The notes under the pieces were generated by a model. That model ran no database searches. It was not told the origin of the DNA and was given only the letters and a program-made list of their open reading frames with translations. From the NCBI RefSeq assembly GCF_000153485.2, contig NC_018721.1, forward strand, positions 3,720,001 through 3,784,000: 64,000 bases of DNA, read 5' to 3'. How positions within the stretch are numbered: the stretch's first letter is position 1; each line of letters begins with the position of its first letter. The position numbers and the translations under genes were made by a program. This document shows, one piece after another, positions 37,871 through 48,000 of the stretch. Source of the stretch: Psychroflexus torquis ATCC 700755 (lineage in GTDB: Bacteria; Bacteroidota; Bacteroidia; Flavobacteriales; Flavobacteriaceae).

Positions 37871-39616
37871 TTAAAATGAAGTATTAAAATTTAATGTAAA
37901 CCCAGAACTTTCGGGTACAAATCTACACACTCCACCAACACAAACTAAACCACCACGTTGTCTCCCAAAGTTTACAGCAACCCGGTACGGGCCTTTTCGA
38001 AAAGCGCCTCCTACATTTATGTAATGAATTTGTTCACTTTCTTTCTTGCTTCCGTAATTCCATATATCCCAAGTATAAACGGAAAGGTTTTCATTTAAGT
38101 TGAATTCAAGAGTACCACCAACCCAATCTTCTCTATCACCAACCGCCCACATTTTTTCAAGCTCTAGGCGAATGGATTGTTTTGAGTTGAAATTGTAAGT
38201 AGCTTCACTTGTTATGATGTCTGCTCGAACCAAATCCCCACCACCTAATAATCGTTGGTCGTAATATTGATTGATGTAATTGAAGCCCAAATGCCAAGTA
38301 TCATTTAGTTTCTTTTTAATTTCGATACTGTAATCGGAGAAATATTTATTTCCTACGCCAAAGAAATCTACATCATAATCTGGTGGATTAAAGGTGTACA
38401 CACCCGGTAAATTATACCAAGTGGCAAAATTTAAATACACATGTGTTCCATATTTTCCTCCAAAAAAACTCTTTTCCTTAAATTCATAAAAGAAATCAAT
38501 TTGACCCCCAGTTTCTCCAGCGCGCATTACTTCTGGATCTTCAAATAAGGTGTTTTGTTGTGCTTGAAATACATAAATATTGGCAAGTAGGGAATGATGT
38601 TGTTTGGTTAATGCTGGGGCAAAATTGATAAAACTTTCCAAATAGTCAAAGCTTGAAGATTGGTCACCTTTAAAGTCTGTATAAACAGCGGGTTCTCTAG
38701 GAGTGAAAAAGCCCATATTTTCTATCCTGCGTAGGCTTACATCTAGACCCAAGCCTGATTTGGAGTATCCAAAATTAAAAGTAACTGCACTACCAGTTTC
38801 AGCAAAGTCATCGGTAAGACTGCCTTGTGAATCCAAAATACCGTCTTTAGACTTGTAGTTGACTTCTGCATTAGCATAAAATGAACCCAGTAAGTAATCT
38901 GCACGAAGTGAATATGCATTAGTAAGATCATCAAAAACAGGGTTTTCTAATTGTATATAGCGGTTTAAAGATTCATACCTTCCTATATAGCTGAAACCAA
39001 TACTTAAGTCTTGATTTTTCTCATATAAATTGAGGTATTCTGCCAAAAATATATTGGCATCAAATCCAAATAAATCTCCTGAACTAACTCCAAAACCGGA
39101 ACGCTGTTTTCCGTAAAAAGCCGTAAAATCCATATTGTAGTTTGGGCTAAATTTAACCCTTCCCCCTCTTACAGCTGAGTTAATTCCTAAAGCTCTGTCC
39201 TCCCAAGCTCTAAAAATCATTCCATTACCAAATTGTTCGTAAAAATGTCCTAGGGTAACATCCCATTTTTCATTTTTATAATTTACGTAAAAGATTCCTA
39301 AATTAGTCCCTTCAAATTGTGGATTGTAATTGAGTAACGCATTTTGCTCGTAGCCTTCAACTTGTATACCAGCTGTCCAACGTTTGTAGTTGTAATTTAA
39401 GTATAGGTAATTATTAGATCTAAACGCATCATCTGGGACAATTGCACCTTCGAGCCCATTGTCTTCTATGTAATATTGCATGTTAGACTCTATTCCGCCA
39501 TACAAACGGCCGTAATCTTTTTTTTCCTCTTCATTTTCAGTTTCTTGCGCAAACAGGAATGCGGAGTTTACTAAGGCAAGCAAAAGTAATGTCGCCTTGG
39601 ATAAATATTTTAGCAT
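37871..39616 (-). CDS. DUF6029-family outer-membrane beta-barrel protein
   Basis: A 581-residue protein with a signal peptide (YLSKATLLLLALVNSAFLFA). Alternating beta strands rich in Tyr, Phe and Gly run to a C-terminal strand ending in Phe (SSGFTLNFNTSF), typical of outer-membrane barrels. The early GRLYGGIESNMQYYIED block matches what I know of DUF6029 proteins. It lies 1 bp downstream of the TlpA-like gene on the same strand, so the two are co-transcribed. Function unknown; a link to T9SS cargo or redox handling is suggested only by neighbours. Confidence 0.75.
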   Translation of the reverse strand: MLKYLSKATLLLLALVNSAFLFAQETENEEEKKDYGRLYGGIESNMQYYIEDNGLEGAIVPDDAFRSNNYLYLNYNYKRWTAGIQVEGYEQNALLNYNPQFEGTNLGIFYVNYKNEKWDVTLGHFYEQFGNGMIFRAWEDRALGINSAVRGGRVKFSPNYNMDFTAFYGKQRSGFGVSSGDLFGFDANIFLAEYLNLYEKNQDLSIGFSYIGRYESLNRYIQLENPVFDDLTNAYSLRADYLLGSFYANAEVNYKSKDGILDSQGSLTDDFAETGSAVTFNFGYSKSGLGLDVSLRRIENMGFFTPREPAVYTDFKGDQSSSFDYLESFINFAPALTKQHHSLLANIYVFQAQQNTLFEDPEVMRAGETGGQIDFFYEFKEKSFFGGKYGTHVYLNFATWYNLPGVYTFNPPDYDVDFFGVGNKYFSDYSIEIKKKLNDTWHLGFNYINQYYDQRLLGGGDLVRADIITSEATYNFNSKQSIRLELEKMWAVGDREDWVGGTLEFNLNENLSVYTWDIWNYGSKKESEQIHYINVGGAFRKGPYRVAVNFGRQRGGLVCVGGVCRFVPESSGFTLNFNTSF

Positions 39617-39617
39617 A

Positions 39618-40094
39618 CTAAAGGGTTTTCAAAGATTGGTATAACTCTTCTTCCGCACCTTGGGTGTAGCCGTTGAAAATGAGTTCGATTTTTTGATTTT
39701 TTACAACAACCATATAAGGAATGTTGACAATAGATAGTGCGCGTTTTAAATCTTGATTGGTGTCCATTAAAACTTGGTAAGGCCAGTTTTTCCCATTTAG
39801 AAGCGGTCTTACTCTACGTTGCGTTCGTGAATCATCTGTAGAAACTGCAATTAGTTCCATGTTCAATTCTTCAGACCATTCTGCGTAATGTTCGTTGATG
39901 GCCTCTAATTCACTAATGCAGGGTGCGCACCAAGTAGCCCAGAAAGAAAAAATATAAATCTTATCCACCTCATTGAAATCTTTATTGATGTGAACAGGTT
40001 TGTTTTGTAAATCTTTTACAATAAGATTAGGCATTCTGTCTTGCGAAAAGGATTGAAAGCTTGCAAAAAGAAAAAGAAAAATGATAAACCGCAT
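39618..40094 (-). CDS. TlpA-like thioredoxin-fold protein
   Basis: A 158-residue exported thioredoxin. The signal peptide is MRFIIFLFLFASFQSFSQ and the active site WCAPC has Cys56 and Cys59. The cis-Pro block is NIPYMVV. It probably acts as a periplasmic disulfide reductase. It diverges from the Omp28-like genes, whose CTFCPQGH and WCGWCPR motifs might be its partners, and sits 1 bp before the DUF6029 barrel gene. Confidence 0.88.
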   Translation of the reverse strand: MRFIIFLFLFASFQSFSQDRMPNLIVKDLQNKPVHINKDFNEVDKIYIFSFWATWCAPCISELEAINEHYAEWSEELNMELIAVSTDDSRTQRRVRPLLNGKNWPYQVLMDTNQDLKRALSIVNIPYMVVVKNQKIELIFNGYTQGAEEELYQSLKTL

Positions 40095-40169
40095 AACGTA
40101 AATTGTTTAATTGATTATTGAAGAAAAATTTAATTTCTCAAATCAACTAAAAATTAACTAATAAAACGC

Positions 40170-40177
40170 TATGTTTG
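40170..40177 (+). promoter_or_regulatory. Bacteroidota-type -7 box for the Omp28 operon
   Basis: TATGTTTG fits the TAnnTTTG -7 consensus exactly and lies 27 bp ahead of the 40204 start. No convincing -33 TTG is seen at the ideal distance. Confidence 0.45.
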
Positions 40178-40203
40178 GAACTTAAATTATAAAAAACATA
40201 AAC

Positions 40204-41925
40204 ATGTTAAAAAAATTACTTGTAAGTTCAATATTGTTTTTTTTAGCTTTTCCAATGCTTAGTCAGAGTATTGTGAGTACGGATCCAGAAAACAAAAAAG
40301 CTATTTTAGAGGAGTTCACTGGTGTTAACTGTACTTTTTGTCCACAAGGGCATGCTATTGCAAATGCGATAAAAGAAAACAATCCAGATAATTTTTTCGT
40401 CATCAATATTCATCAAGGTGGATTTTCAACTCCAGGGCCTGGTCAACCAGATTTTAGAACTCCATTTGGAGATGATATTGTAAATCAATCTTTTTCTGGT
40501 GCTGGTTTTGGCTATCCTTCTGGAACAGCAAATCGTCAAAATTTCCCAGGAAGAGAAATGACTAATCCTGGCACTACTGCACTTGATAGAAATGTATGGA
40601 CAATTTCTGCAAATGATGTTATAAATCAGTCTTCTTACGTAAATTTAGGTGTTGAGGCTTCAATTGATGTAACTAATAATGAACTCACTGTTCATGTGGA
40701 GGCCTATTATACAGGTGATAGCCCTGAAAGCGTTAATAAATTGAACGTTGCTTTATTACAAAACAAAACAACAGGCCCACAAGTTGGTGGAGGTGTCGGA
40801 GACAACTACGTTCACATGCACAGATTAGTTCATCTATTAACTGGACAATGGGGTGTTGATGTTACTACAACAACACGAGGTAGCTTTATTGATGAAACTT
40901 TTACTTATACTATTCCTGCAGATTACAATGGTATATCAGCCAACATATTTGATGCTGAAATGGAGGTAGTCGTTTTCATGACTGAAACACGACAAAATAT
41001 TATCAGCGGAAATGGAGCTTATGCAACTTATACTAGATTAGCTAACTCTAATGATGCAATAGTAAAGTCTGTTGAAGAATTTGATGAACAATGTGCAGGA
41101 TCTATATTACCAAATTTTGAATTACAAAATGTAGGTTCAGATAACTTAACTTCTGTTGATATTGAATATTCAATAAACGATAATACTCCTCAAGTTTATA
41201 CTTGGACCGGAAATCTTTCTACTCTTTTTACTGAAAAAATTGAATTGCCAGAGATATTATATGAACCAGAAGCCACAAATCAGTTAGTTATTTCACTTCC
41301 AAATGATGATGATAACACAAATAATGAAGGGTCTACCAGCTTTAGCTTAGCAGAGGTCTTTTTAAGTAATCAACTCAATTTGACAATTCAACTCGATGAA
41401 TATCCAGTTGAAACTACTTGGAATATTACAAATTCAGCTGGTGATGCTATTTTTTCTGGTGGGCCTTATAGTCAGGGAAATGGGATGGTACAGCAAACAC
41501 TTGATTTACCTGAAAACGATTGTTACTCATTTATTATTCGTGATGCTTTTGGAGATGGTATTTGTTGTGAGTATGGAAATGGTTCTTTCACACTTGAAAC
41601 CCGAAGCGGAGAATTGGTTATTGGAGGAGGGAATTTTGGTTCTCAAGCAAAGAAGGTTTTTAGTAATTACAATACTCTTTCTACTGCTAGTTTTGATACC
41701 TTTAATTTCAGTGTGTATCCAAATCCAACTAATGGAATCATAAATTTATCAGCGAACGAAAATTTTGATTACCAAGTATTTAATCTTCAGGGTAAAAAAA
41801 TACATCAAGGTCAATCAAATTCACTTTCAAAACAAATAAATTTATTACGCTTTGCAAGTGGTGTATATTTTATAAAAGTGAACATCAATGGTGTTTCTAA
41901 AACTCAGAAAATAATATTAAAGTAA
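40204..41925 (+). CDS. Omp28-like protein with T9SS sorting domain
   Basis: A 573-residue secreted protein. The signal peptide ends near SQS. The N-terminal thioredoxin-like Omp28 domain has EEFTGVNCTFCPQGHAIA with a CxxC motif. The last 75 residues (FSVYPNPTNGIINLSANENF to VSKTQKIILK) are a type A type IX secretion sorting domain. The middle contains a DAFGDGICCEYGNG calcium-binding-like loop. It is probably surface-exposed or released. First gene of a three-gene operon. Confidence 0.85.
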   Translation: MLKKLLVSSILFFLAFPMLSQSIVSTDPENKKAILEEFTGVNCTFCPQGHAIANAIKENNPDNFFVINIHQGGFSTPGPGQPDFRTPFGDDIVNQSFSGAGFGYPSGTANRQNFPGREMTNPGTTALDRNVWTISANDVINQSSYVNLGVEASIDVTNNELTVHVEAYYTGDSPESVNKLNVALLQNKTTGPQVGGGVGDNYVHMHRLVHLLTGQWGVDVTTTTRGSFIDETFTYTIPADYNGISANIFDAEMEVVVFMTETRQNIISGNGAYATYTRLANSNDAIVKSVEEFDEQCAGSILPNFELQNVGSDNLTSVDIEYSINDNTPQVYTWTGNLSTLFTEKIELPEILYEPEATNQLVISLPNDDDNTNNEGSTSFSLAEVFLSNQLNLTIQLDEYPVETTWNITNSAGDAIFSGGPYSQGNGMVQQTLDLPENDCYSFIIRDAFGDGICCEYGNGSFTLETRSGELVIGGGNFGSQAKKVFSNYNTLSTASFDTFNFSVYPNPTNGIINLSANENFDYQVFNLQGKKIHQGQSNSLSKQINLLRFASGVYFIKVNINGVSKTQKIILK

Positions 41926-41931
41926 ATTATT

Positions 41932-42669
41932 ATGAAAATTAAATTTATTTGTTGCTTCCTTTTTTTAAGTGTCTCAATTTCATATGCTCAAATGTCTATT
42001 ACGACACCTGAACGTGGTGACCCTATTTTAGACGGAGACGTTTCTGAATTCGACACCAATATTTTTGAAGATGCTAAACTAAAGTTTGTATTAGGTAACA
42101 CCTCTTCAACCGAAAGTATTCAGATTAAAATAGAAGTGGTTTCATTTACCAACACAGATGGTACAAACTTACAGTTGTGCGTTCAACCATTGTGTTTCCC
42201 TTCGATCCAAATAGGACTTACTTACCCTGATAGTCCAATTATTCTTGGTCCTGGAGAAGACAACGGTGTGGATGATTATTTTGTGAACACAAATCCTGGA
42301 GACGGAGAGAATTATCCTATGGAATACGTCTTGCGTTTCTTTACGTTAAATGATAATGGTGATGAAGTGGGGGATGATATAACCATAACTTATTTGTATG
42401 ACCCAGATCCACTTTCAAGATCAGATTTTCAACTTTCAGATTTAGGAATTGAGCTTGAAAATACACGAGTTAATCAGCAAATTTCTATGTCATCAAGTAC
42501 TCCTGCCAAGATGGAAGTTTTCAATGTTTTAGGCAAGAGTTTAAGTTTGTTTGAAATAGGAGTTGGTTATAATACATTTAATATGAGTGATGTTAGTACA
42601 GGTTTACTTATTGCGGTGTTTACCACTAACGATGGTAGAAGGGCAGTGACCAAATTAATTAAACTCTAA
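41932..42669 (+). CDS. secreted protein with T9SS sorting domain, otherwise unrecognised
   Basis: A 245-residue protein with a signal peptide (KFICCFLFLSVSISYA). It has an Ig-like beta-rich body and a C-terminal sorting domain (MEVFNVLGKSLSLFEIG to DGRRAVTKLIKL). It starts 6 bp after the previous stop and 12 bp before the next gene, so it belongs to the same operon. No enzymatic motif. It may accompany the two Omp28-like proteins at the cell surface. Confidence 0.7.
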   Translation: MKIKFICCFLFLSVSISYAQMSITTPERGDPILDGDVSEFDTNIFEDAKLKFVLGNTSSTESIQIKIEVVSFTNTDGTNLQLCVQPLCFPSIQIGLTYPDSPIILGPGEDNGVDDYFVNTNPGDGENYPMEYVLRFFTLNDNGDEVGDDITITYLYDPDPLSRSDFQLSDLGIELENTRVNQQISMSSSTPAKMEVFNVLGKSLSLFEIGVGYNTFNMSDVSTGLLIAVFTTNDGRRAVTKLIKL

Positions 42670-42681
42670 TCTTTTTTTAGT

Positions 42682-43740
42682 ATGATTTCAAAATTCTTAG
42701 GTTTCACGTTTTTATTTTGCACGGCTATTGTCTTGTCTTCCTGTACTGAAAAGTACGAAACTATTGAAGGTATTTCAGGTATTTTCATAAAAACTAGTGC
42801 CAGCTCTATAGTAATGGGAGAGGAAGTTACTTTTGAGGTTAACACGGAAGGTAGTGAAAGTTTAGATGTAACAGGTGAAGCCAAAATACTGGTCAATGGA
42901 GAAATTTTAGTTGGGAACTCATTTAGTACAGCCGAAGTTGGGGTCTATGAAGTTACTGCGAGCTATCTAAATCTTGAATCTTCTATATTAAACATTGAGT
43001 TTTATGATGACGGTTCGCAAGTTATTTTTAAAAAACGAGCTTTAATTGAAGACTATACGGGTACTTGGTGTGGTTGGTGTCCACGTGTTTCTTTTGGAAT
43101 GGAATTAGTTGCTAATCAAAGTGATGCAGTTGAGTTTGTTGCCATACATCGCGCGCCAGCAGGAACACAAGATCCTTTTAATTATTTAGAGGCAGGTCCT
43201 TTAGAATTATTGATCAATACCCCAGGATATCCAAAAGGATTTATTAATAGATTGACACAGTGGGATTTTCCAGAACCAGATAATACGGGTCAAGTCCTAG
43301 ATTTTACGCAAGGAATCAATCCTAGATTGGGTATTAAAATGTCTTCAGATTTGCAAAACAATACTATCGATTTAAAGGTGGAAGTACAATTTGCAAAAGA
43401 TTTTGAAAACACTAGATTGGTTGTTTATCTTTTGGAAAACGCACTAGTCTACCCACAAGTTAATTATACTTCATTTTATGGTAGTGTAAATCCTATTTCC
43501 GATTATGTTCATAATTATACCTTACGAACTATCTTAACTGATATTTTAGGAGACGAGATTGCATCTAGTGAAACCCAAACTGGAAACTCTTTTGAACGTG
43601 ATTTTAACTTTCAAGTTCCTGATGTAATAGAAGATGATACACAAATTGATTTTGTTGCTTTTATTGTTGACGAAGAAGGGAATGTAATTAATGTTAGAAA
43701 AGCAAGTTTAGGTGTAAATCAAGAATTTGAAATTGAGTAA
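42682..43740 (+). CDS. Omp28-related lipoprotein
   Basis: A 352-residue lipoprotein with lipobox LSSC (Cys20). An Ig-like domain spans residues 30-110. The Omp28 thioredoxin-like domain follows, with LIEDYTGTWCGWCPRVSFGM, that is, CGWC as a CxxC active site. It resembles the 573-residue protein at the head of the operon but lacks the sorting domain, so it is probably anchored rather than released. Third gene of the operon, ended by a strong terminator. Confidence 0.82.
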   Translation: MISKFLGFTFLFCTAIVLSSCTEKYETIEGISGIFIKTSASSIVMGEEVTFEVNTEGSESLDVTGEAKILVNGEILVGNSFSTAEVGVYEVTASYLNLESSILNIEFYDDGSQVIFKKRALIEDYTGTWCGWCPRVSFGMELVANQSDAVEFVAIHRAPAGTQDPFNYLEAGPLELLINTPGYPKGFINRLTQWDFPEPDNTGQVLDFTQGINPRLGIKMSSDLQNNTIDLKVEVQFAKDFENTRLVVYLLENALVYPQVNYTSFYGSVNPISDYVHNYTLRTILTDILGDEIASSETQTGNSFERDFNFQVPDVIEDDTQIDFVAFIVDEEGNVINVRKASLGVNQEFEIE

Positions 43741-43756
43741 AATCAGTTTATAATTT

Positions 43757-43811
43757 ATAGTGTACAAAAAAATACCGCCTTAACTTAAGGCGGTATTTTT
43801 TTGTACACTAT
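43757..43811. terminator. bidirectional terminator with perfect 27-bp arms
   Basis: A 55-bp sequence that is a perfect inverted repeat around a single central C. The core TACCGCCTTAA pairs with TTAAGGCGGTA, flanked by A7 and T7 runs. It serves the Omp28 operon and the facing minus-strand gene remnant. Confidence 0.88.
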
Positions 43812-43830
43812 TTTGCTTTTAATTCAGGTA

Positions 43831-44440
43831 TTATTTACTAATATTCATTACTAAATATAGTTTAAGATCCTCCAAAACTTTTAAAAGCAGCTTTTCAAGT
43901 CTTTCTCTATGTGTTGGATGTGTAATAGAAATCAATGCTTTGGCCTGTTGTTTTAGGTTTTTTCCGTACAGGTTTACAACGCCAAATTCAGTGGCTATAT
44001 AATGTAGATGTGCCCGTGTTGTAGTTACTCTTGGGCTCTCATTTAAAAAATGGAGTAATCTTAGAAATTCCCTTTTTAGTAATCGAAGACATTGCGATTA
44101 TCGCCTTTGCACCTTCAGATAAAGAAGCACCGCGAATAAAATCCATTTGTCCCCCAACACCAGAAAATTGTATTTTTCCAATGGTATCTGCACAAACTTG
44201 ATCGGTTATATCAATTTCAATAGCAGAATTAATAGCCGTTACTTTCGAGTTTCTTCTTAAAATTCCGGTATCGTTGGTATAAGCTGGTTCTTTAAAATGA
44301 ACCATAGGATTATCATCAATAAAATTGTATAATTTATATGATCCTACAGCAAAGCAAGTTACAATCTTTCCTTTTTTCATTACTTTATGTTCACCCGTAA
44401 TCACTCCTTTTCAACGAGAGGATGAACGCCGTTAGAAAAC
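43831..44440 (-). pseudogene. acetyl-CoA hydrolase/CoA-transferase C-terminal fragment
   Basis: Minus strand, with blocks MFSNGVHPLVEK, YKLYNFIDDNPMVHFKEPAY, VCADTIGKIQFSGVGGQMDF and TTRAHLHYIATEFGVVNLYG, in the order of the 4-hydroxybutyrate/acetate CoA-transferase family. Frameshifts occur near 44402 (V-E-K then a stop instead of G-V-I-T) and near 44037 (after SKITPFF). The N-terminal half is missing: at 44440/44441 it is joined tail to tail with a tilS fragment. Confidence 0.82.
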
Positions 44441-45220
44441 ATGTCATTACTTCCGTTTAGCAAAAATGCCATTCAGGACGAAGCTGAAAAACACGGATGG
44501 GATTGGAGAGAAGAGGCGTCTAACCAAAAAAACACCTATTTCAGAAATAGAATTTGCAATAAAGTGATTCCGTTATTGGAAGAGGAGAATCCTAATTTAC
44601 TGGTTTCTTTCCAACACACCTTAAATCATTTGCAACAAATAACCTTCTAGAGGACTACACCATTTTATTACGAAAAGAACTTATTTCCAATTAAAAAGAT
44701 TTTTATTTTTTAAGCCTAGACAAACTTAGGAAGTTCCCAAATCCTAATGCAGTTTTGCACCAATTGCTTCATCCGTTTGGATTTACTGATTGGGAAAGTG
44801 TATAAAATTTGATAAATGCTGAAACTGGAAAGCAGTTATTTTCGGATCCATACGTTATAGAAAAAAACAGAAATGAATTGATAATTAACTGTTGATTTAT
44901 GTGAATGAATTAGATTAAGTTGTTAAATTTAAACATTCAGTTTTACAGATTGAAAAAGTTGAATGAAAAGAAAAAACAGCAAAAAGCATGACTTATGGTG
45001 ATGCTGAAAAGCTTGTGTTTCCGCTTTCGCTTCGAAAGGTAAACAAGGAAGATATTTTTGTAACTTTGGGAATGAAGGGTAGCAAAAAAGTAAATCATTT
45101 TCTATGGGATGAAAAAGTTCCGACCTCTATTAAAAAGCAGACTTGAATTTTGTGTTCAAATGAAGCCGTTGTTTGGGTGGTCAATCATCGTATAAATGAA
45201 AAATTTGAAATAACCGAAAA
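44441..45220 (+). pseudogene. tilS: decayed tilS (tRNA(Ile)-lysidine synthetase) fragment
   Basis: Reads SLLPFSKNAIQDEAEKHGWD, WREEASNQKNTYFRNRICNK and VIPLLEEENPNLL, matching the TilS region after the ATPase core. A decayed tail (PLSLRKVNKEDIFVTLGMKG, NEAVVWVVNHRINEKFEITE) follows in several frames with stops. The ATP-binding SGGxDS part is absent. In related genomes tilS often lies directly before the dsbD-like gene, as here. TilS is normally essential, so an intact copy must exist elsewhere. Confidence 0.8.
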
Positions 45221-45229
45221 AACAAATAA

Positions 45230-47269
45230 ATGCCTAAGAATAAGTTGTATAGAAGCATAATTTTCGCCTTTGTGAGTTTAGTTTTATTGTCGAGTAACAC
45301 ATTAAATGCTCAATTTGGGCAATCCAATGCTGCAGAAGAAAATTATCTATCTTTTCAAGTTGAGGCAGTTCCACTTGGCGAAAACGTATTTGAACTTCAG
45401 ATAAAAGCTTTGATTGCGGAAAATTGGCATTTGCCCTCCCAACGTGAAATTCCTGAAGGAGAGAATGGACCTATTCCAACGGAATTCACTTTTGTCTTTG
45501 AAGGTGATGCGTATGAAATAATCGGTAAAACTACAGAACCTAAAGGGATTGAAAAATTTGATAAAATTTTTAAAACAGATTTAAAGTATTTTATAGATGA
45601 AGCTGCGTTTACCCAAAAAATAAAAGTAAACAATGCAGATGAAGAATTCTTATTGGACATACTTTTCATGATTTGTGATGAAGAAAGATGTCTGCCACCA
45701 GATGTGGAAGCTTTTCAACTAAAATTCGATTTAGAAAGACAAATGCTTCAAGTTTCAGGACAAGAAATTGAAGTAGATGAAGTGGACCAAAAACTAACCA
45801 ACTCACTTAAAATTGACTTAAAAGAAGACCGCTTTACACTTGCTGAAAAAGAAAGCGAAGAGAAAGAGAGTAATGCTACTATTTTTTTATTGGGTTTTAT
45901 TGGTGGGTTTATCGCTTTGCTCACACCCTGTGTATTTCCCATGATTCCCTTAACGGTTTCCTTTTTTACCAAGGGGGCAAAAACCAAGAAAATTGGATTA
46001 ATCAATGCTAGTATGTATGCCTTTTTTATTGTGGCGATCTACTTGATTTTAAGTATCCCATTTCATTTGTTAGATTCGGTTAATCCTGAAATCCTGAATA
46101 ATATATCAACCAATACGTACTTGAATATATTTTTCTTTTTAATTTTCTTGGTATTTGCATTTTCCTTTTTTGGATATTTCGAAATTACACTACCCCAATC
46201 TTGGAGCAATCGCCTAGACCAAAAAGCCAATAGTGTTGGTGGACTTATAGGTGTATTTTTTATGGCACTTACTTTGGCCTTAGTTTCTTTCTCTTGTACA
46301 GGTCCTATTTTAGGTTCTTTATTGGGCGGTTCCTTATCTGGAGATGGGGGAGCAACTCAACTTTCTTTTGGAATGGGTGGTTTTGGACTAGCATTAGCCT
46401 TGCCATTTGGTTTATTTGCTTTATTTCCAAATTGGTTGAATTCCTTGCCAAAATCTGGTGGCTGGATGACTTCTCTAAAAGTAGTTTTGGGTTTCCTAGA
46501 ACTCGGTTTAGCCTTTAAGTTTTTATCTAATGCAGACATGGTACAGCATTGGGGCTTTTTGAAAAGAGAGATATTTATTGGGATTTGGATTGTAATTGCC
46601 ATAGCAATGACCTTGTATTTATTTGGGAAGATTAGATTTCCACATGATCCACCAAAACCAATTATAAAACCTGCTCGTAAGTTTCTAGGAGTCTTAACCC
46701 TAGCTTTTGCTATTTATTTAATTCCAGGTTTAACCAATACCTCGTATGCTAACCTAAAGGTGTTGAGCGGTTTTCCACCACCTATGTTTTATAGCATTTA
46801 CGATAAAGAAACAGATGGACCGTTGGGGTTAAAAGCCTATAAAGATTTTGATGAAGGAATTGCTGTTGCAAAGTCTGAAAACAAACCTGTTTTAGTAGAT
46901 TTTACAGGCTGGGCTTGTGTGAATTGTCGTAAAATGGAAGAACAAGTTTGGAGTAATCCACGTGTTTACAAAATGATAAAAGAGGAGTATATTTTGATTT
47001 CCCTTTATGTAGATGATCGAAAAGAATTACCAGAAGAACAGCAATTTAATTATGAGCGACCCAAAGGCGGTGTTAAACAAATCAAGACCATAGGCGATAA
47101 GTGGGCTACTTTTCAAACAGTAAACTTCCAAAATAATTCACAACCTTTTTACGTATTGATGGATGCCAATTTTCAAATGCTGAATAAAACAGCCGCTTAC
47201 ATGCCAGATGTAGAAGACTATTATGCTTGGCTAAAACAAGGTTTAAGTGAATTTAAAGGTGAAGAGTAG
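45230..47269 (+). CDS. DsbD-like thiol:disulfide interchange protein
   Basis: A 679-residue inner-membrane protein. A signal peptide and an N-terminal DsbD domain (about residues 30-170) precede eight or so membrane helices starting at TIFLLGFIGGFIALLTPCVF with the conserved proline-cysteine pair. A second helix Cys lies in SFSCTGPILGSLLGG. The C-terminal thioredoxin domain carries GWACVNCRKMEEQ. It passes electrons from cytoplasmic thioredoxin to periplasmic thiol proteins such as the TlpA-like and Omp28-like neighbours. Full length and apparently intact. Confidence 0.9.
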   Translation: MPKNKLYRSIIFAFVSLVLLSSNTLNAQFGQSNAAEENYLSFQVEAVPLGENVFELQIKALIAENWHLPSQREIPEGENGPIPTEFTFVFEGDAYEIIGKTTEPKGIEKFDKIFKTDLKYFIDEAAFTQKIKVNNADEEFLLDILFMICDEERCLPPDVEAFQLKFDLERQMLQVSGQEIEVDEVDQKLTNSLKIDLKEDRFTLAEKESEEKESNATIFLLGFIGGFIALLTPCVFPMIPLTVSFFTKGAKTKKIGLINASMYAFFIVAIYLILSIPFHLLDSVNPEILNNISTNTYLNIFFFLIFLVFAFSFFGYFEITLPQSWSNRLDQKANSVGGLIGVFFMALTLALVSFSCTGPILGSLLGGSLSGDGGATQLSFGMGGFGLALALPFGLFALFPNWLNSLPKSGGWMTSLKVVLGFLELGLAFKFLSNADMVQHWGFLKREIFIGIWIVIAIAMTLYLFGKIRFPHDPPKPIIKPARKFLGVLTLAFAIYLIPGLTNTSYANLKVLSGFPPPMFYSIYDKETDGPLGLKAYKDFDEGIAVAKSENKPVLVDFTGWACVNCRKMEEQVWSNPRVYKMIKEEYILISLYVDDRKELPEEQQFNYERPKGGVKQIKTIGDKWATFQTVNFQNNSQPFYVLMDANFQMLNKTAAYMPDVEDYYAWLKQGLSEFKGEE

Positions 47270-47313
47270 TTACTTATAACTTATTTATCTTCTGTTATTT
47301 ATAACGGGTATTT

Positions 47314-47340
47314 ACAAGGGGTTTAAATCCCTTGTATTTT
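47314..47340 (+). terminator. terminator after dsbD-like gene
   Basis: ACAAGGG (47314-47320) pairs with CCCTTGT (47329-47335), followed by ATTTT. The stem is short, so the call is moderate. Confidence 0.5.
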
Positions 47341-47479
47341 GTTGAATTGATTTCTATGCTGCTTTTCACCAAAAGCCCCAATTGGGTTATAAACTTGAAA
47401 ATGCAATAACGAAATTAAAACGAAGCGATAACTCTTTTTTTTTAAAATCAGTTTAGAAAATTATTGATATAGTTATCGA

Positions 47480-48000
47480 ATGAGCATTCGAATCGAAGCG
47501 AGAATCAAATTTTTAAATATTCAGGAAAAAGAAATCAAATTGGACATAGCAACATTACTTAAAAGTCACCCAGAGGTAAAGACAAGAGTAGATACTATCT
47601 GTACTATACCTGGAGTAGGAGAACTGACTGCTGTAACGGTTACTTGCAGAGACTAATGGGTTCGAACTCATTAGAAACAAGAAGCAATTGACCAGTTACG
47701 CTGGTTTTGATGTCAAGGAAAAACAATCGGGAACATCAATAAAAGGTAAACCTCGAATATCAAAGAGAGGCAACAGATATCTAAGAAAATCCATGCACTT
47801 TCCATCTCTATCCTTCTGTTAAATATAACAAATCGCATAAAGACTTATATGTTAGGATCGTATCAAAAAGTGGAATCAAAATGAAGGCGCTGATTGCTGT
47901 GCAGAGAAAAATGCTTGAACTTATTTTTGTGATAGATAAAAACCAGAATCCCTATGAAAATGACTATCATCAAAAAAAGGTACACCACACGAATGCGGAG
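47480..48000 (+). pseudogene. IS110-family transposase remnant
   Basis: Decayed C-terminal half readable across frames: HPEVKTRVDTICTIPGVGEL, then LTSYAGFDVKEKQSGTSIKG, KPRISKRGNRYLRKSMH and DLYVRIVSKSGIKMKALIA. This is a different IS110 lineage from the element at 29267. At least two frameshifts and no N-terminal DEDD part. It marks where the host-like block gives way to the mosaic again. Confidence 0.75.
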
